Source of the DNA: Dichetophora obliterata
Taxonomy: Eukaryota; Arthropoda; Insecta; Diptera; Sciomyzidae
Direction of reading: 5' to 3'
DNA length: 64,000 nt
Assembly: GCA_963920525.1 (NCBI GenBank)
Contig: OY986439.1
Span: forward strand, 18,833,319 to 18,897,318
Shown here one piece after another: positions 1 through 12,544 of this stretch (the stretch's first letter is position 1; each line of letters opens with the position of its first letter). Position numbers and translations under genes: made by a program. The notes below the pieces were generated by a model. That model did not search any database. It was given only the letters and a program-made list of their open reading frames with translations, and had not been told where the DNA came from.

Positions 1-1776
1 TCTGGTTACACCCGAAGATTCTCATCATCCAACATAAGAAATAATTTTAAATTTTCCAAAACCATCTGTGCAGTACAATGCTTCTCAACCTCCTATTGAG
101 TTTAACTTTAAAAAAACAAACTACGTGATTTTGAAGAATAACTTGTCTAATATAAACTGGAATTCTATTCTCAATATTAATACAAAAAGTTTATCTTCTC
201 AGAGTCTTGATAATGCGGTATATGCGTTTAATAGAACGCTCAATGATTGTTTTCTTAAAGCTGTTCCGCAAAGGAAAGCCTCTTTGACATCGGGTCCGGT
301 ATGGTATACAAATAAATTAAGAAAAATGAGGAACTTGAAATTTAAATACTATAAAAAATATCAAAAAACACATAACATATGCGATTTTAGATGCTATATC
401 TCGATTAAATACAGTTACCAACAGTTATGCAAACAATCCTATAATATCTACTTAACAAAAGTAAAATTAAACATCAAATCTGATGCTAAATCCTTCTGGA
501 ACTTTGTTAACACAAAACGTAAGATTAATTCCTATCGTTCTTTAATGAAGTATAATTCTGTTGAGTCTGATAATGATAATAGTATTTGCAATCTTTTTGC
601 TGACTTTTTCAAGACGACTTATTCATCATCGTCCTATGATTATTTAAGTTATCCTTTCAATATTCAATCTGGGGATATTTATTTCCCAATAATTGACACA
701 AACACAGTTTTATCATTTTTAAAAAATATTAAAACATCATATAAAAATGGTCCTGATAACATATCTTCATGTATATTAAAATACTGCTGTGAAGAATTAG
801 TAACTCCAATTTCTTTACTATTTACTTCATCATTAAAATCCTGCTATTTTCCTGCAGCCTGGAAGCATTAATTTATTATTCCGCTGCAGAAATCCGGAAA
901 TAGGTCTTTAATTGATAACTACCGTGGCATCGCAAAATTAAGCGCTTTGCCTAAACTTTTAGAGGCAATAGATACATCACGACTGTCGCATAGCGTTAAA
1001 TCTTTAATGTCTCCTTTCCAACATGGATTCCTTTCTGAAAAATCCACTGTTACTAACCTTCTCGAATTTACATCAAAAACTATAGAAAACTTTGGAAAAG
1101 GCATGCAGACTGTTGTTATTTACACAGATTTTAGCAAAGCTTTTGACGTTGTAAATCACAAACTATTGATCTTAAAATCTTGTTGGATTTCCTATACCAT
1201 TGGTAAAGTGGATTGAATCTTACTTAAGCAATAGATTACAGTCTGTTATTTTTAAGCTCAAGAAATCACATGAGTTTCCTGTTACTTCAGGAGTACCTCA
1301 AGGAAGTCATCTTGGGCCCCTTCTGTTTCTACTTTTTATAAACGATTTGCCATCTGTCATAATGCATTCTAGCATCTTAATGTTTGCTGACGACGTCAAA
1401 CTCTGCCTTTCTTTCAAAAATGATAATGACGCTGTATTTTTGCAAGCCGACATTGATCATCTTCATAACTGGTCCAAAACGAACCGTATGAACCTCAACA
1501 TGAAGAAATGCAAGCATATGTCTTTCTCGCGCAAACCAACAATTAAATGTACCTTCAAAATTTGTGGTTATCCATTGGAGTCCTTAGATATTTTCAATGA
1601 TCTTGGAGTTACAATGGATCCTAAACTACGCTTTAATATTCATGTAAATAAAATAATAAATAGAGCAAATAGTACTTTAGGATTTATTAAACGTTGGGCA
1701 AAAGAGTTTAATGATCCTTTCATAACGAAAACCTTATTCACTTCCCTAGTGCGGCCTATCTTAGAATACGCTTCAG

Positions 1777-2036
1777 CAATCGCGTCGGAAGCGAATTTCA
1801 TCTGGGGGGGGCAGTACAAATGGGGGGGCAGTACAAATGGTGGTGCAAAAAAAGTTCACCAAAATTTCTTCACATGAAACATGAAGAAGAGAGAAAGAAG
1901 AGGAAAATATATAATACAAAAATATTATCGTTGTAAAAAAACTGATATTTTGAATAACTTTTCCTTTTAAATTGTTTATCTAGCTAAAAAAGTGGGGGGC
2001 AACTGCCCACCTTTTCCCCCGCTTCCGACGCCAATG
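1777..2036. mobile_element. Short non-autonomous hAT element, copy 1
   Basis: The left end CAATCGCGTCGGAAGCG and the reverse complement of the right end CATTGGCGTCGGAAGCG form the terminal inverted repeats. They are flanked by a perfect 8-bp duplication CGCTTCAG (1769-1776 and 2037-2044), the hAT signature. The 260-bp body has no coding capacity and interrupts the non-LTR reverse transcriptase. It shares both ends with the longer copy at 2377-4025, so it is a deletion derivative of that family. Confidence 0.85.
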
Positions 2037-2376
2037 CGCTTCAGTTGTTTGGTCACCACGATACGGTTGTTACATAGACGACATTGAATCAGTGCAGAAA
2101 CAATTTCTTTTGTTTTGCTTAAGCTATCTTTATTGTAATACTGATTTTCACTTACCACCTTATGAATATCGGTTACAACTCTTAAATCTTCCTTCTTTAA
2201 AAAATCGGAGAATTATGATAAATGCTTGTTGGATTATAAAACTTTTACATGGTTATGTAAACAGTCCATATTTATTGAGTAAAATAAATTTTAATATTCC
2301 TCTTCGCCCTAGAAGATCTTTTGAGTTACTCCACATGAACTTTTGTTATTTAATTATTTGCAAAATGAACCTCTTA

Positions 2377-4025
2377 CAAGCGCGTCGGAAGCGAATTTCA
2401 TCTGGGGGGGCAGTACAAATGGTGGTGCAAAAAAAGTTCACAAAAATTTCTTCAAAGAAACATGAATGTGAATAAACAACTTTTTTATTTTAGTTTAAAA
2501 TAAAAAAATATAAAAATATATAGAAAATATTAAAATTTCATTATTTTTAAAAGTTCTTCCAATTTCGATATTAGAGCTCATTCATTAAAGGATCTTTCAT
2601 ATGGTAATATGAAAATATAAGAAATAATGGTTGCTTTTATAAAGCAAGACTAGGTATATCTTTACATGGTTTAAATGCAATAAGGTACAAAAAGCTATAT
2701 CAATTTAAATTATTCCTAAATGTTTCTTTCTGTCCTTGCGAGAAACAAACTCTTTCACCACCTCCATCGAATTAAATTCTTCAGTTTAATCTTTGTGAAT
2801 GTGTATAAGCGCCGCATGAGTGAGTCGTTTCTGTGTCATAGTTGCTCGAAGATACGTTTTTAGTCGTCTTAGTGCACTAAAAGAACGCTTAGATGAAGCT
2901 GCTGATGCAGGCACAGTCAAAAGTACAGCAATAAGTTTTTCAATTTCATTTAATAGTTTTTTACAGTATCCGAATTTTTTGCAAATTAGGATACAATGCC
3001 ACTGCTATTTGAAGGTGTTTGGCCAGGCAATTGCTTCAGCAATTTAAGTTGCGCGTGGAGGTCGCTCACATCAAAGTCATCTGCATAAAGATCTAGTTTT
3101 GTTTTTAGATTTTGTTCAGAAGGCACTTTTCCGTTGAAGGCTTCGATTACAATATTTTCCAACGATTCCAGAGTGTCAAGATCTGTTTAAATGTACAATA
3201 AGATTTACAAAGTCCCAGTTTACACTAGCTTCACTCAACCGACTCACCGAATGTTAAATCAAAGTGAGTCGGTTGAGTGAAGCTGGTGTAAACTTGCAAA
3301 AATAAAAAAAAAAGTAAAATATCAACCTGTTTGATCGAATTAGCTCATTTGAGGGAAGATCTAAAATTTCGAAATAATCTTTTCGTAGCCGATCATATAA
3401 TGGCAACTGTACTGAAGGAACCGGATTTGATGTTTGTTCAAAGCGTCGAGGTGGATTTTCATCAGCTAATTCACAGTAGGTGCTTTCACATGGTCCAAAA
3501 CATTGGACCAACATGGCAGATTGTACAACATGTAGTACCATGCGTAAGCTAAAACGATAGTAGAAATTTTTGGTTTTTTTCTGCCGATTGTACAATATTG
3601 TACAACTATGTAAAATTACTGCTCAATTGTTAGGGCATCTAAAAGTTGCTAAGCTAATAGCAAGATATGTCCTGCTTGAGAGCTTGCAATTAATAATGTT
3701 GCTTTACAAGTTGGATCGTTCGAACGCTCAATCAAATAGTCCCATTAGTTTTCCATCTAACTTATCGTACAACATGTCGTCCAATATGGAAAGCCCATAA
3801 GAACATGTCAAATTTTTTCTTACCAGAGTTGCAAAATTAACAAGCATTAAGCTACTTACTTAAGGGTGCTTTTAAACTGAAGTGGTGGGTTTGCAGTAGA
3901 AACTCTACATTTTGTTCTTTTGTTCTTTAAAAAGGAAACTTTTGAAGTTTTCTTTTTAAATTGTTTATCTATCTAAAAAAGTTGGGGGGAAACTGCCCCC
4001 TTTCCCCCCGCTTCCGACGCCAATG
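2377..4025 (-). mobile_element. hAT element, copy 2, with transposase C-terminal remnant
   Basis: It has the same terminal repeats as the 260-bp copy (CAAGCGCGTCGGAAGCG at the left, CGCTTCCGACGCCAATG at the right) and a perfect 8-bp duplication ACCTCTTA (2369-2376 and 4026-4033). On the minus strand, about 2730-3190 encodes a hAT-type C-terminal dimerisation region: the pieces KRSFSALRRLKTYLRATMTQ and KRLTHAALIHIHKD can be read, with stops and frame changes. This resembles the ZMYM1/ZBED class of hAT transposases. An internal inverted repeat lies near 3222-3290 (TTTACACTAGCTTCACTCAA and its complement). The N-terminal DNA-binding part is missing, so the copy is non-autonomous. Confidence 0.8.
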
Positions 4026-5030
4026 ACCTCTTAGAAGCGCTTGCGGTGATTTTAATTTTGTATCTGATGTTATATCCTTAAGTGAATCCATGGACTCAAT
4101 CAATCATAAAATTATAGATTACCTGCAGTACCGACGTTGATTATGTAAAGTTCTTTCAAACATATATCTGATGCATCTGGTGACTTGTAAACACATTATC
4201 ATTAATATAACAATCTATATGTATAAATGGACCTAAGCGTAAAATGGAAAATTTTGGTGTATAAACATCTAAATAATCTGAATGGACCTAAACCTGGGAT
4301 CTTCAATTGCCTCTTATCTTCATGAAGATTGTGACTACATTTGTCGACGGTACCGTGGTGTCTTGGTGTCTTTTTACCTCTTGAAACACTACGTTAGATC
4401 GATTTGTAATATATTAATATGAGTGGCCGATAAGACCTAGTTTGTCTTGGTGCCTGCGTTCGCAACTGGTTTTCTTTATTTTATGAAAATTGGTTTGGTG
4501 AAGTTGACCTAGTTTGTCGAGTAACCACCCTGTCAAGCAAGGATCTCACCGGCTTCAGGAAGACAGAACGATATATATTATATATATACCTATTGGAGTG
4601 GTGTTTTATTGGGTATGAGACCTTGTTTGTCACACGACTCCGCCGTATACAAAAATTGTTGCTAACTTGACCTTGTTTGTCTTGAAAACACAACCCTGCT
4701 TTGCTGTCTGATATCATTCGATTTGACTTAACTTTTTTCTTTGTTATTTTTTATACTTTAATAAAATTATATACTTTAAGCAATTTATTAAAACTTTTTA
4801 GTTTGTTAATAATACATGATTTCAATCAAAATCATACTTTATATTTTTGAATTGTATTAAATATCTTATTTTATAATTTTAAATTTGCTATAAAACCTGT
4901 TAAGGTTTAGCAATCAAGTAAATAAATAAATAAATAAATAAGTAAATAACTAAGATTAAAACAGACAGACAGACATGATGAAATCGACTCAGAAGGTGAT
5001 GCTAGTTAAGAATATATATATATACTTTTC

Positions 5031-5766
5031 GGTGGGGTGCAATAGCGCCTTGTGAAATTACACCTTAAAGGCCTTATTTCACTTTGAGTTGAGAAATAAG
5101 GCCTTTATTTCAAAAAAGGCTTTATTGCACTTTCAATTGTGAAATAAGGCCTTAAAGGTGTATTTGCACTTTGAATTTTTTTTTTTTAATGAAGCAATAA
5201 TATTCTTTTTCTTTTTATATTTTATTGAAAAATTACAAAAAATTTAATATTAATTAATAGTTTTTCACTATAGAGAAAACTATAGTGAAAATTTACTAAT
5301 TTTCCCTTTTACAAAATGTTGACATGAAGGACTAAACATCTTGTAAAAGGGAAAATTATTAAATCACGGCATCATGTAAATGTCTTTTTTTTAGGAAGGT
5401 GCATCAAAATTCTCCGTTTATAACGAACCCATTAAAACTACAAGCTTAATAGAATCGTTCCATGGGCAATTGAGTAAATGCCTAGCGAAGAACGGAAGTT
5501 TTTATAAATTCCTAGACCATTTGCTGGATGTAGATGTTACAAAATCAATTGATTTTAACAAAAACAATAAATTGAACAGTGTAACAAGAGATTAATAAAA
5601 AGAAGAAAAAAGGCTTTATTGCACAATTGGGTAAATTTTAATAAAGGCCTTATTTCACTTTGAGTTGAGAAATAAGGCCTTTATTTCAAAAAAGGCTTTA
5701 TTACACTTTCAATTGTGAAATAAGGCCTTTAAGGTGTAATTTCACAAGGCGCTATTGCACCCCACC
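5031..5766 (+). mobile_element. Mutator-like (MULE-type) deletion derivative
   Basis: The ends are perfect inverted repeats of about 50 bp beginning GGTGGGGTGCAATAGCGCC, flanked by a perfect 9-bp duplication ATACTTTTC (5022-5030 and 5767-5775). Both arms carry further inverted copies of AAATAAGGCCTTTATTTC, so each arm can also fold on itself. In the middle, 5394-5595 looks like a last transposase exon: an AG acceptor, then an open frame containing PIKTTSLIESFHGQLSK and YKFLDHLLDV, ending in TAA. That pattern resembles the C-terminus of MULE-family transposases. The rest of the transposase is deleted. The 9-bp duplication is typical of Mutator elements; the superfamily call is inference. Confidence 0.75.
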
Positions 5767-5775
5767 ATACTTTTC

Positions 5776-7147
5776 TATACCAGCCACTCGTTCTTATCGG
5801 AGTTACATACGGAGTGACAAAGTTAATACCTTATAGCTAGCTATACCCTTACGCAGTATGCGTGGGGGTATAAAAATAAAATACATTTTTGGCAATTGAG
5901 TGCCGGCTACCTGTAAACTGGTTACCCGAATAACCTGGCTGTGCAGGTGAGTCAGCTCAATTTGACATATCAGTTTAGCACTTGGTTATAAATTGTATTG
6001 TAGAGTGCATTCACATCAACAGTTGCTAACTTTAACAACTTAGCAAGTAATCAGGACTTAACGGTCTCTTAGTATCACTTTGCTCTCAAGAAATGGTAGT
6101 ACTATTCATAGTTGGGCAGTACAGTACAAAACAGTACAGTTGACAGAACAAAATAGGAGTAAATTGTTACAATTGTAGTACTTTCGGCAGCACTTATTTA
6201 AACTCTTTTCAATTAGAAGGAACTTATTTAAATGATTTTAAAAGTTAATGGCAGATGTGAACGTTTTCATGACTGATTTATGCAATTACATATTGTCAAC
6301 TGTGGCATTTAAATAAAGTTACCAAGTCAAGCAACCTTCAATAAATTCTCACACTAACGTCGATAATTTTTAAACGACATCAAGTGACCGTTACACAAAC
6401 AACAACCAACAGATCGAATAAATCGCTTGGAGGCTACTTAACCCTTTTAATACCAGCCTTTCAATTACATTTTAAATTCATTTTTAATTTTTCCTTACTG
6501 GCCAACAAAAAACTTAAACCGCACAAATGTGGTTGTCGGTGCTGAAAGGGTAAAAATGGCAATAATAAGCAAAAATATAAGCATTCCCAGACGAGTGACT
6601 CTACATATTTTCTTAATGCAATGAGGCATAGAGTGTGTTTTTTACGATGCGCAGATCTAAAACTAGATTTAGTGCCGCAAACTTATAAGTAATGAATGCA
6701 TTTTTTGTTACTAAGTGTTCAACACACATTCACTTGGTGCCACTTCAGCACTTCAGGCAGCAGGTTCATTTGTGATCTACTTGCAAAAATAAACTACTTG
6801 CCACTATTTGGACTCAACGAATATTTATTTGTAAGAAGCATTGGAATACATTTCTGGCGACATTTAAAATTATTCTGCAACTGCAGCAGAAGCAAGTAGC
6901 AGAAGCTGGTAGTAGCGTATTTATATGGGATTGCAATAAGCAAATGTTTTTAATGTAAAAACTTAATAGAAAACTTATGATTCAAGTTTGGAGTTGCAGT
7001 TGTAATCAACATTATCGTTATGGCGAAAATCTTATCCATTCGTTTGAGGTTGAGAAATCCCCACGGAGAGAATTTGCAAATTGCCACACTTGAGTTGTTG
7101 TTGTTGTGGTCGAATGTAAATCGTCAACGCCGAATCGTTAGTAAATA
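5776..7147. other. Intergenic, no gene seen
   Basis: AT-rich sequence without a supported reading frame. Short TACAGTACAAAACAGTACAG-like repeats occur near 6117-6140. Nothing here matches a gene I recognise. Confidence 0.5.
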
Positions 7148-7640
7148 CACAGAAAAAACAAATTTAATGAACAGCATACGTTAAAATTAATTCATTGATT
7201 TTAATGACAAAATCATTGAATTTTAATGAATTGCTCATAGTTTTTAACGTACTGTTCATTGAAATCAATGAAATTATATTCATTAAATATGTCTAAATAA
7301 ATATCAATGATTTGTTTTCATTATTTTAATGTACTTTTCATTGATATCATTGATATCAATGAAAAGTACATTGATTCCAGTTGTAAATCAAATTTTAACG
7401 AACCATACATTGATTTTTAATGAACAGCTCATTGAATTCAATGTTTAGGTCATTAAATGCATAGTTTATGTATAGTTTATTAAATTCAATGTATAGGTCA
7501 TTGAGTTCAATGTATAGTTCATTGAATTTAATGAATGTTTCATTGAATTTAATGTATAGTTCATTGAATTCAATGTATTTTTCATTGATTTCACTGTATA
7601 GTTCATTAAATTCAATGTATAGTTCATTAAATTCAATGTA

Positions 7641-8533
7641 CAGGGTCCGCCATATAACGTTTATTTCGTGAATGGTAACACTAAGCACATGTCTGATTTG
7701 ACAGATAATTAGTTTTATCCTTCCGCTAGACGAATATGGTTGTGTATACGCTTGAACAACGCTGGGACATATTACGACATTACTTTGAAAATCATGATGC
7801 CGATTTTGCCAAAAAAAATCATCTTTTCAGATGAAGCTCATTTTGATCTTGGCGGGTATCTAAACAAGCAAAATTGTCGCATTTGGGGCATAGAAAACTC
7901 GCACGCATACATTGAAAAGCCGCTGCACCCAAAACGAGTCACTGTTTGGTGAGGATTTTGGTCCAGAGGCATAATTGGGCCATTTTTCTTCGAAAATGAT
8001 CAAGGAGTGGCCGTTACAGTCAATGGCAATCGTTATCGGGCCATGTTGAACGATTTTTTGTTCACAAAAATTGAAGAGGAGGATATTGGCAACATTTGGT
8101 TTCAACAGGACGGCGCTACGTGCCACACAGCCGAAGCTACACTCGATGTTTTGCGCCCTGTTTTTGAAGATCGCCGCAGAGCTGATGTCGTTTGGCCACC
8201 TCGGAGTTGCGATTTGACACCGTTGGACTATTACTTGTGGGGTGCCCTCAAAGATAAGTGTTACGCCGACAAGCCAGAGACAATTGACGCTTTAAAGGAC
8301 AATATTCGTGAAGCCATTGGTGAAATACAGCTGCACACAATCTATAATGTGGTTAAAAATTGGACTGATCGTGTAGGCTACTGCATGGCCAGCCGAGGCA
8401 GCCATTTGAATGAAATTATTTTTTATTATTAACCGGAAGGATTGTACTTTCAAATAAAAAAATAAATTTAAAAAAATATTTAGTAGTTTTTTTTATATAA
8501 TTTTCAAAAAAAAAAGTTATTTGGCGGACCCTG
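7641..8533 (+). mobile_element. Mariner-like element (Tc1/mariner), internally deleted
   Basis: The ends CAGGGTCCGCCATATAAC and the complement of GTTATTTGGCGGACCCTG are inverted repeats flanked by TA duplications. The transposase catalytic half is readable from 7797 to 8432: IIFSDEAHFDLGG, VTVNGNRYRAML, WFQQDGATCHTA and PPRSCDLTPLDYYLWGAL, giving three catalytic Asp residues. A TGA near 7950 interrupts VTVW*GFW, and the N-terminal helix-turn-helix region is missing. At 893 bp it is shorter than the usual 1.3 kb. It was inserted into the left arm of the foldback-like element and is therefore younger than that arm. Confidence 0.88.
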
Positions 8534-8763
8534 TATAATTCATTAAATTCAATGTATAGTTCATTGAATTCAAAGTATAGTTCATTAAATTCAATGCATT
8601 GTTCATTAAATTCAATGTATTTAGTTCATTAAATTCAATGTATATTAATTTCTTCCCTTCCCAATTTTGTTTGAAGTGAAACGCGAAGTTGTGAAGACGT
8701 GTGGCAATTGTGTGTGTAAATTTTAGATAAAAGGTGATAATAAATTAAATTAAAAGTGAAGAA

Positions 8764-9252
8764 AATGTTGTGCTTTGAATGTAAAAGAAAATTTAAATCT
8801 GTTGAATTACTATTAGTATTAGTAAATAATAGGAAATATATTTGGCATTTTAAGTGACTGCTGCCATCATTTTCAAAAAATGTTTACATTTTTAAAGGAT
8901 GAAAACCACATAAAAGATAAAGCTGTGCGGGCAAAGTTGGCAGAAATTGAAGATTTCACTAATTACAGTGGTAAGCTTAATTTTTCTCGAGGCTAAATAA
9001 ATAAAAAGTTATTTTTTTCAATTAATATCTTTCCAGACAGTACAGCTATGAAACTTCTTTGGAGCCTTCATGGGTGCCCTCTCAAAAAGTATGCAGTAAG
9101 GCCAACTTTGGAAGAAAAACTTTCTTAAAGCATACAATTACCAGTTCCCAAGAGGCATTAGTTTTTGTTGGAAGCAGCATCCTGGAAGTCGAAAATATTC
9201 AACCAGGCGAAAATATTCAACCAAAAATAAAGGCGAAAATATTCAACCATTA
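8764..9252 (+). pseudogene. Broken spliced gene inside the foldback-like element
   Basis: A possible start at 8765 gives MLCFECKRKFKSVELLLV, a C-x2-C arrangement like the start of a C2H2 zinc finger. The frame hits TGA near 8854 after YIWHFK. A second frame from about 8881 reads MFTFLKDENHIKDKAVRA and AEIEDFTNYS. An intron with a GT donor near 8971 and an AG acceptor near 9037 would join it to DSTAMKLLWSLHGCPLKKYA, then VRPTLEEKL and a stop. An AATAAA follows near 9484. I do not recognise the family with certainty. Two-finger proteins of this style occur in animal En/Spm-like transposons, so it may be the element's own decayed gene. Confidence 0.45.
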
Positions 9253-10212
9253 ATCCTTGCTGTTGGAGAGAAGAACTTCTCCTCATTCCTCATTCATGGA
9301 TGGTGTAAAATTTCAATTTGCTAGTTTTATTAGAGCCGTAGATGTGTGCTTTAAAATTTTTCAATTATTTTAATTAAAATATCCTGCGGCATGCACTCTC
9401 CTGTGGGAGTTTATTGCCGTATATTTTTATAAATTTAAAAACTATTCAAAATCTTCGAAAATTTGTATATTAATTGACTCTTTAAATAAAAAAATATTGT
9501 TGAAATTGTTATTATTTCCTTATTTTAAAAATGTTTAGAGAGGGATTAACAAATAATTCGTCGAATTTAATGTATAGATCATTCATTCCAATGAACTAAA
9601 TACATTAAATTTAATGAAATATACATGGAATTCAATGAACTGAATACATCAAATTTAATGAACTGTACATTGAATCCAATAAATTAAATACATTAAATTC
9701 AATGAACTTAATACATTAAATTCAGTGAAATAAACATTGAATTCAATGAACTATAATACATTGAATTCAATGAATTATACATTGAATTCAATGAACTTTA
9801 ATACATTGAATTCAATGAACTATACATTGAATTCAATGTAAGGTTCATTGAACTATACATTAAATTCAATGAACTATACATTGAATTCAATGAACTATAC
9901 ATTGAATTCAATGAACTTTACATTGAATTCAATGAACTTTACATTGAATTTAATGAACTTTTCATTAAATTCAATGAAAAAATCATTAATTTTGGCATTT
10001 TTTAATGAACGTGTTCATTGAATTCAATGAAGTGTACATTGATATACAAGGAACCATTCATTGAAAATCACTAATTTTAATGAACTATTCATAAAAGTAT
10101 GAAGAAAATTCATTGAAATCAATGACCACAGTTCATTGGACCAAAATCAATGAATAATTCATTGAAATTAATGCACCTTTTCATTAATATAATGTACCTT
10201 TTTGGTTCAGTG

Positions 10213-12179
10213 TAGTTGCAAAGAATGCAGATTTTGGTAAAAACATTATTGATCTGGTCTTCTTTTAATGAATTTTTAGCATCATTTATTTTATGAATTA
10301 ATTTTAGGAATTTAAAAATTTCATTTAAAAAAAAAAAGATGTTGCTCTGTAAAAGCTAGCTATATACTGAACTTTCTGTATAGAAAGTGGTTTGTTGTGC
10401 ACATAATGCAAAAATTTGGCAATAGCTACCGCTTAACAACGAAATTTAACAAAACGGAATAACGTCACATGAAAGCTAGGATCTTGAAATTCAAATCAAA
10501 TGTGTTATATAATATATAGTGTTATATAATCAAATGTTAAGTCAATTTCTACAAACAATATAAGCGGCAAAAGGCAACGAGGTATTGCACCTCCCATACA
10601 ACATCAACACCTTAAACACGATATTTTGGCACTTAGCCACTTGCCACAGGCCTTCACATTCGGAAAAACGATGAATTTTAAAGAACATTTTAAAGAATAC
10701 ATGTTTTATAATCTGACGAATATTGGTAGATAAAATCTACCCATTTCCAAGGAGATACCAATGTTGTGGCCCCCAATTGCCCTTATCACTCATAAGACTT
10801 CACCTTATTCTTGCCCATGCTTTAACACAAACACATTTAAGTATTTCTATGAGAAAATTTCATATTTCATAAGCCTCTTAGTTTTTGGTAACTTTGCTAA
10901 TGCCGTAATCATGGTCGATTTCATAAAAACTAATTAAAATTGCAATAAAAATATATGCAAAAATGTTGCCCATTAAATAATTGCAACCTTGAGCAATGCA
11001 ACAAAAGCTACTATTCTCATACTTAACAGAAATACAAGAGATTTTATCTAAATTTGCACAATTACAATACAAATTAAATAACAAGAAACCACAAACTTAT
11101 GCAAGATTAACGAGATGATTGGGATTAGCAAATCCTAAAAGCTAGACAAATGTTGCGTATACGCAATGTTAGACCACCAAATAAATAAATAATGCTCTAC
11201 AGTTAAACACACATTATTTAGAGCTGAATTCTCCTATAATAAAGCAATAATGTAGCATATATTTTTAACAAGACACTGAAAGAATACACAAGTAAGCATC
11301 ATTTCATTGTTATGAACAAAAACAATGAAGATCTCAAGCTTATAAAAATGGAATCGGAAAATTACCAATGCAATAAAAATAATTGTTCAACATTCACAAC
11401 AATAAAACACAATAACAGTGCTGTTAAAAACAAAGAGTTGAAGCCACCAATGCATTTGCATTTCTGACAAGCGGACACCAGGTCGCACGCTTGACTCGTT
11501 TGCCAACAGCTCATGGAACTCGTAGCGTCGCACAGTGTTTTCTTTTTGCCATAAATAGGAAAAAATCAATTTCCAAAAAAACCCAAAAAAAGTTTTGTTT
11601 TCTGATAGAACACACTTTAACTAAGAAGAAGCCCTGTAGAAGGAGCTCTGAAATTCGAGTGTTAGAAAAACTGACAGTTTAAAAAAAAAAAACCTAAATT
11701 TTTGTCCAACTTTCGAATCCTCTAATAGAGTTACTTTTAATGCAACCCTTATTAATGGAGTATTTTTTAAAAACTTGTAATCAAATGCAAGTAAAAAAAT
11801 TATTCGGGTTTATTTAGATTAAAATTTAGATTGAAATTTACGGATATTATCAAAGTCGTAGTGATTATTCAAGTGAAAAAAGTGCTTTTAAATTTGGAAG
11901 AGAATTTTTAAAAAAAAGTATATCGAGGTATATTCTAAATTTTTTTCCTTAAGTTTGCTAAAAGTATGTTTTAACGAATAAAATATGTCCCAGCTGCAAG
12001 TGCCTGCAAATAAATAATGCCAAAATTTAGTTTTTTATGAGATATGTTCTATCAAAGTTGTTGATATCTTCTCTGCATAGGTCGAAATAAAAGATAAAGC
12101 TGGCTGCGTTAGAAATATGTTAAGCTTTGTAAAAGCAAAAACTTGCGTAAAGATAAGTCATGGCCAACTTAAAATTCTA
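10213..12179. other. Intergenic, no gene seen
   Basis: AT-rich sequence with only short, unsupported reading frames on both strands. No repeat structure, splice pattern or motif that I could assign. Confidence 0.5.
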
Positions 12180-12544
12180 GGGGTATTCACGGGTTGTTGC
12201 GAATTGCAATAGTGTGAAAATGCAAGATATTTTGCGCACTATCGCGTGAACATCAATATTGCAACTGATTTATGCAATAAAATTAAATTTCGAATAAACA
12301 GTAAATATATTGCCACCTTATTTCAAAATCATAACATTTTTTAACCTTTTTAAAGTTTTACCAAAGTGGCAACTATGTTTGAAAACAACCAAAACATGAA
12401 TCATCACTGCTTGTGTGTTCTCGCAATTGGTTTGAGCAGTGCGTAATTCAAGAAGAGTTGTAAAATTGCTTCCAATGTGTTTGTTGTTGGAATGATGCGA
12501 AAGTTCGCAATCATGCATTTTCGCATCAACCCGTGAATACCCCT
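12180..12544. mobile_element. MITE with GGGGTATTCACGGGTTG ends
   Basis: The left end GGGGTATTCACGGGTTG is matched in inverted orientation by CAACCCGTGAATACCCC at the right end. The roughly 365-bp interior has further complementary stretches around GCGAATTGCAA and TGCGAAAGTTCGCAA, and no coding capacity. Confidence 0.7.

Larger units (their letters stand above)
1..4975 (+). mobile_element. Jockey-like non-LTR retrotransposon, 5'-cut by the window and broken
   Basis: A reverse transcriptase reads through several frames. The end of an upstream domain and the RT N-terminus span 68-868. A TAA at 868-870 interrupts it, and the frame continues through the NYRGI, YTDFSKAFD and GVPQGSHLGPLLF blocks to the catalytic FADD motif near 1380-1395. 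A frame change falls near 1180-1205. The coding sequence is split by two hAT insertions (1777-2036 and 2377-4025). Removing them mentally lets the C-terminal part continue from 1776 to 2045 and from 2376 to 4034, ending at a stop near 4143. The tail carries loose repeats of a GACCTAGTTTGTC-type motif (4430-4690) and ends in TAAA and CAGA simple repeats (4915-4975), as expected for a target-primed element. It is a dead copy. Confidence 0.8.
7148..10212. mobile_element. Foldback-like element with repeat-array arms
   Basis: The left arm (about 7150-7640 and 8534-8645) is a run of units of the type TTCATTAAATTCAATGTATA. The right arm (about 9545-10200) is a run of the complementary units of the type ACATTGAATTCAATGAACT. 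The two arms are therefore inverted arrays of roughly 20-23 bp units. The extreme ends are CACAGAAAAAAC and the complement of CACTGAACCAAA, each next to a TA that could be the target duplication. The centre (8646-9540) is unique sequence with a broken spliced gene. Inverted arms built from short tandem repeats are the hallmark of Drosophila foldback elements; relation to that family is not shown. A mariner sits in the left arm. Confidence 0.65.

Noticed and set aside
7395..7688. A 97-residue frame with repeated IEFNELY-type peptides
   Set aside because: It is the translation of the foldback arm's tandem units, has no independent support, and is mirrored by a frame on the other strand.
7148..10212. 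A CRISPR-like array of short repeats
   Set aside because: The units are degenerate, contiguous without unique spacers, and inverted between arms in a eukaryotic genome; they are foldback arms.
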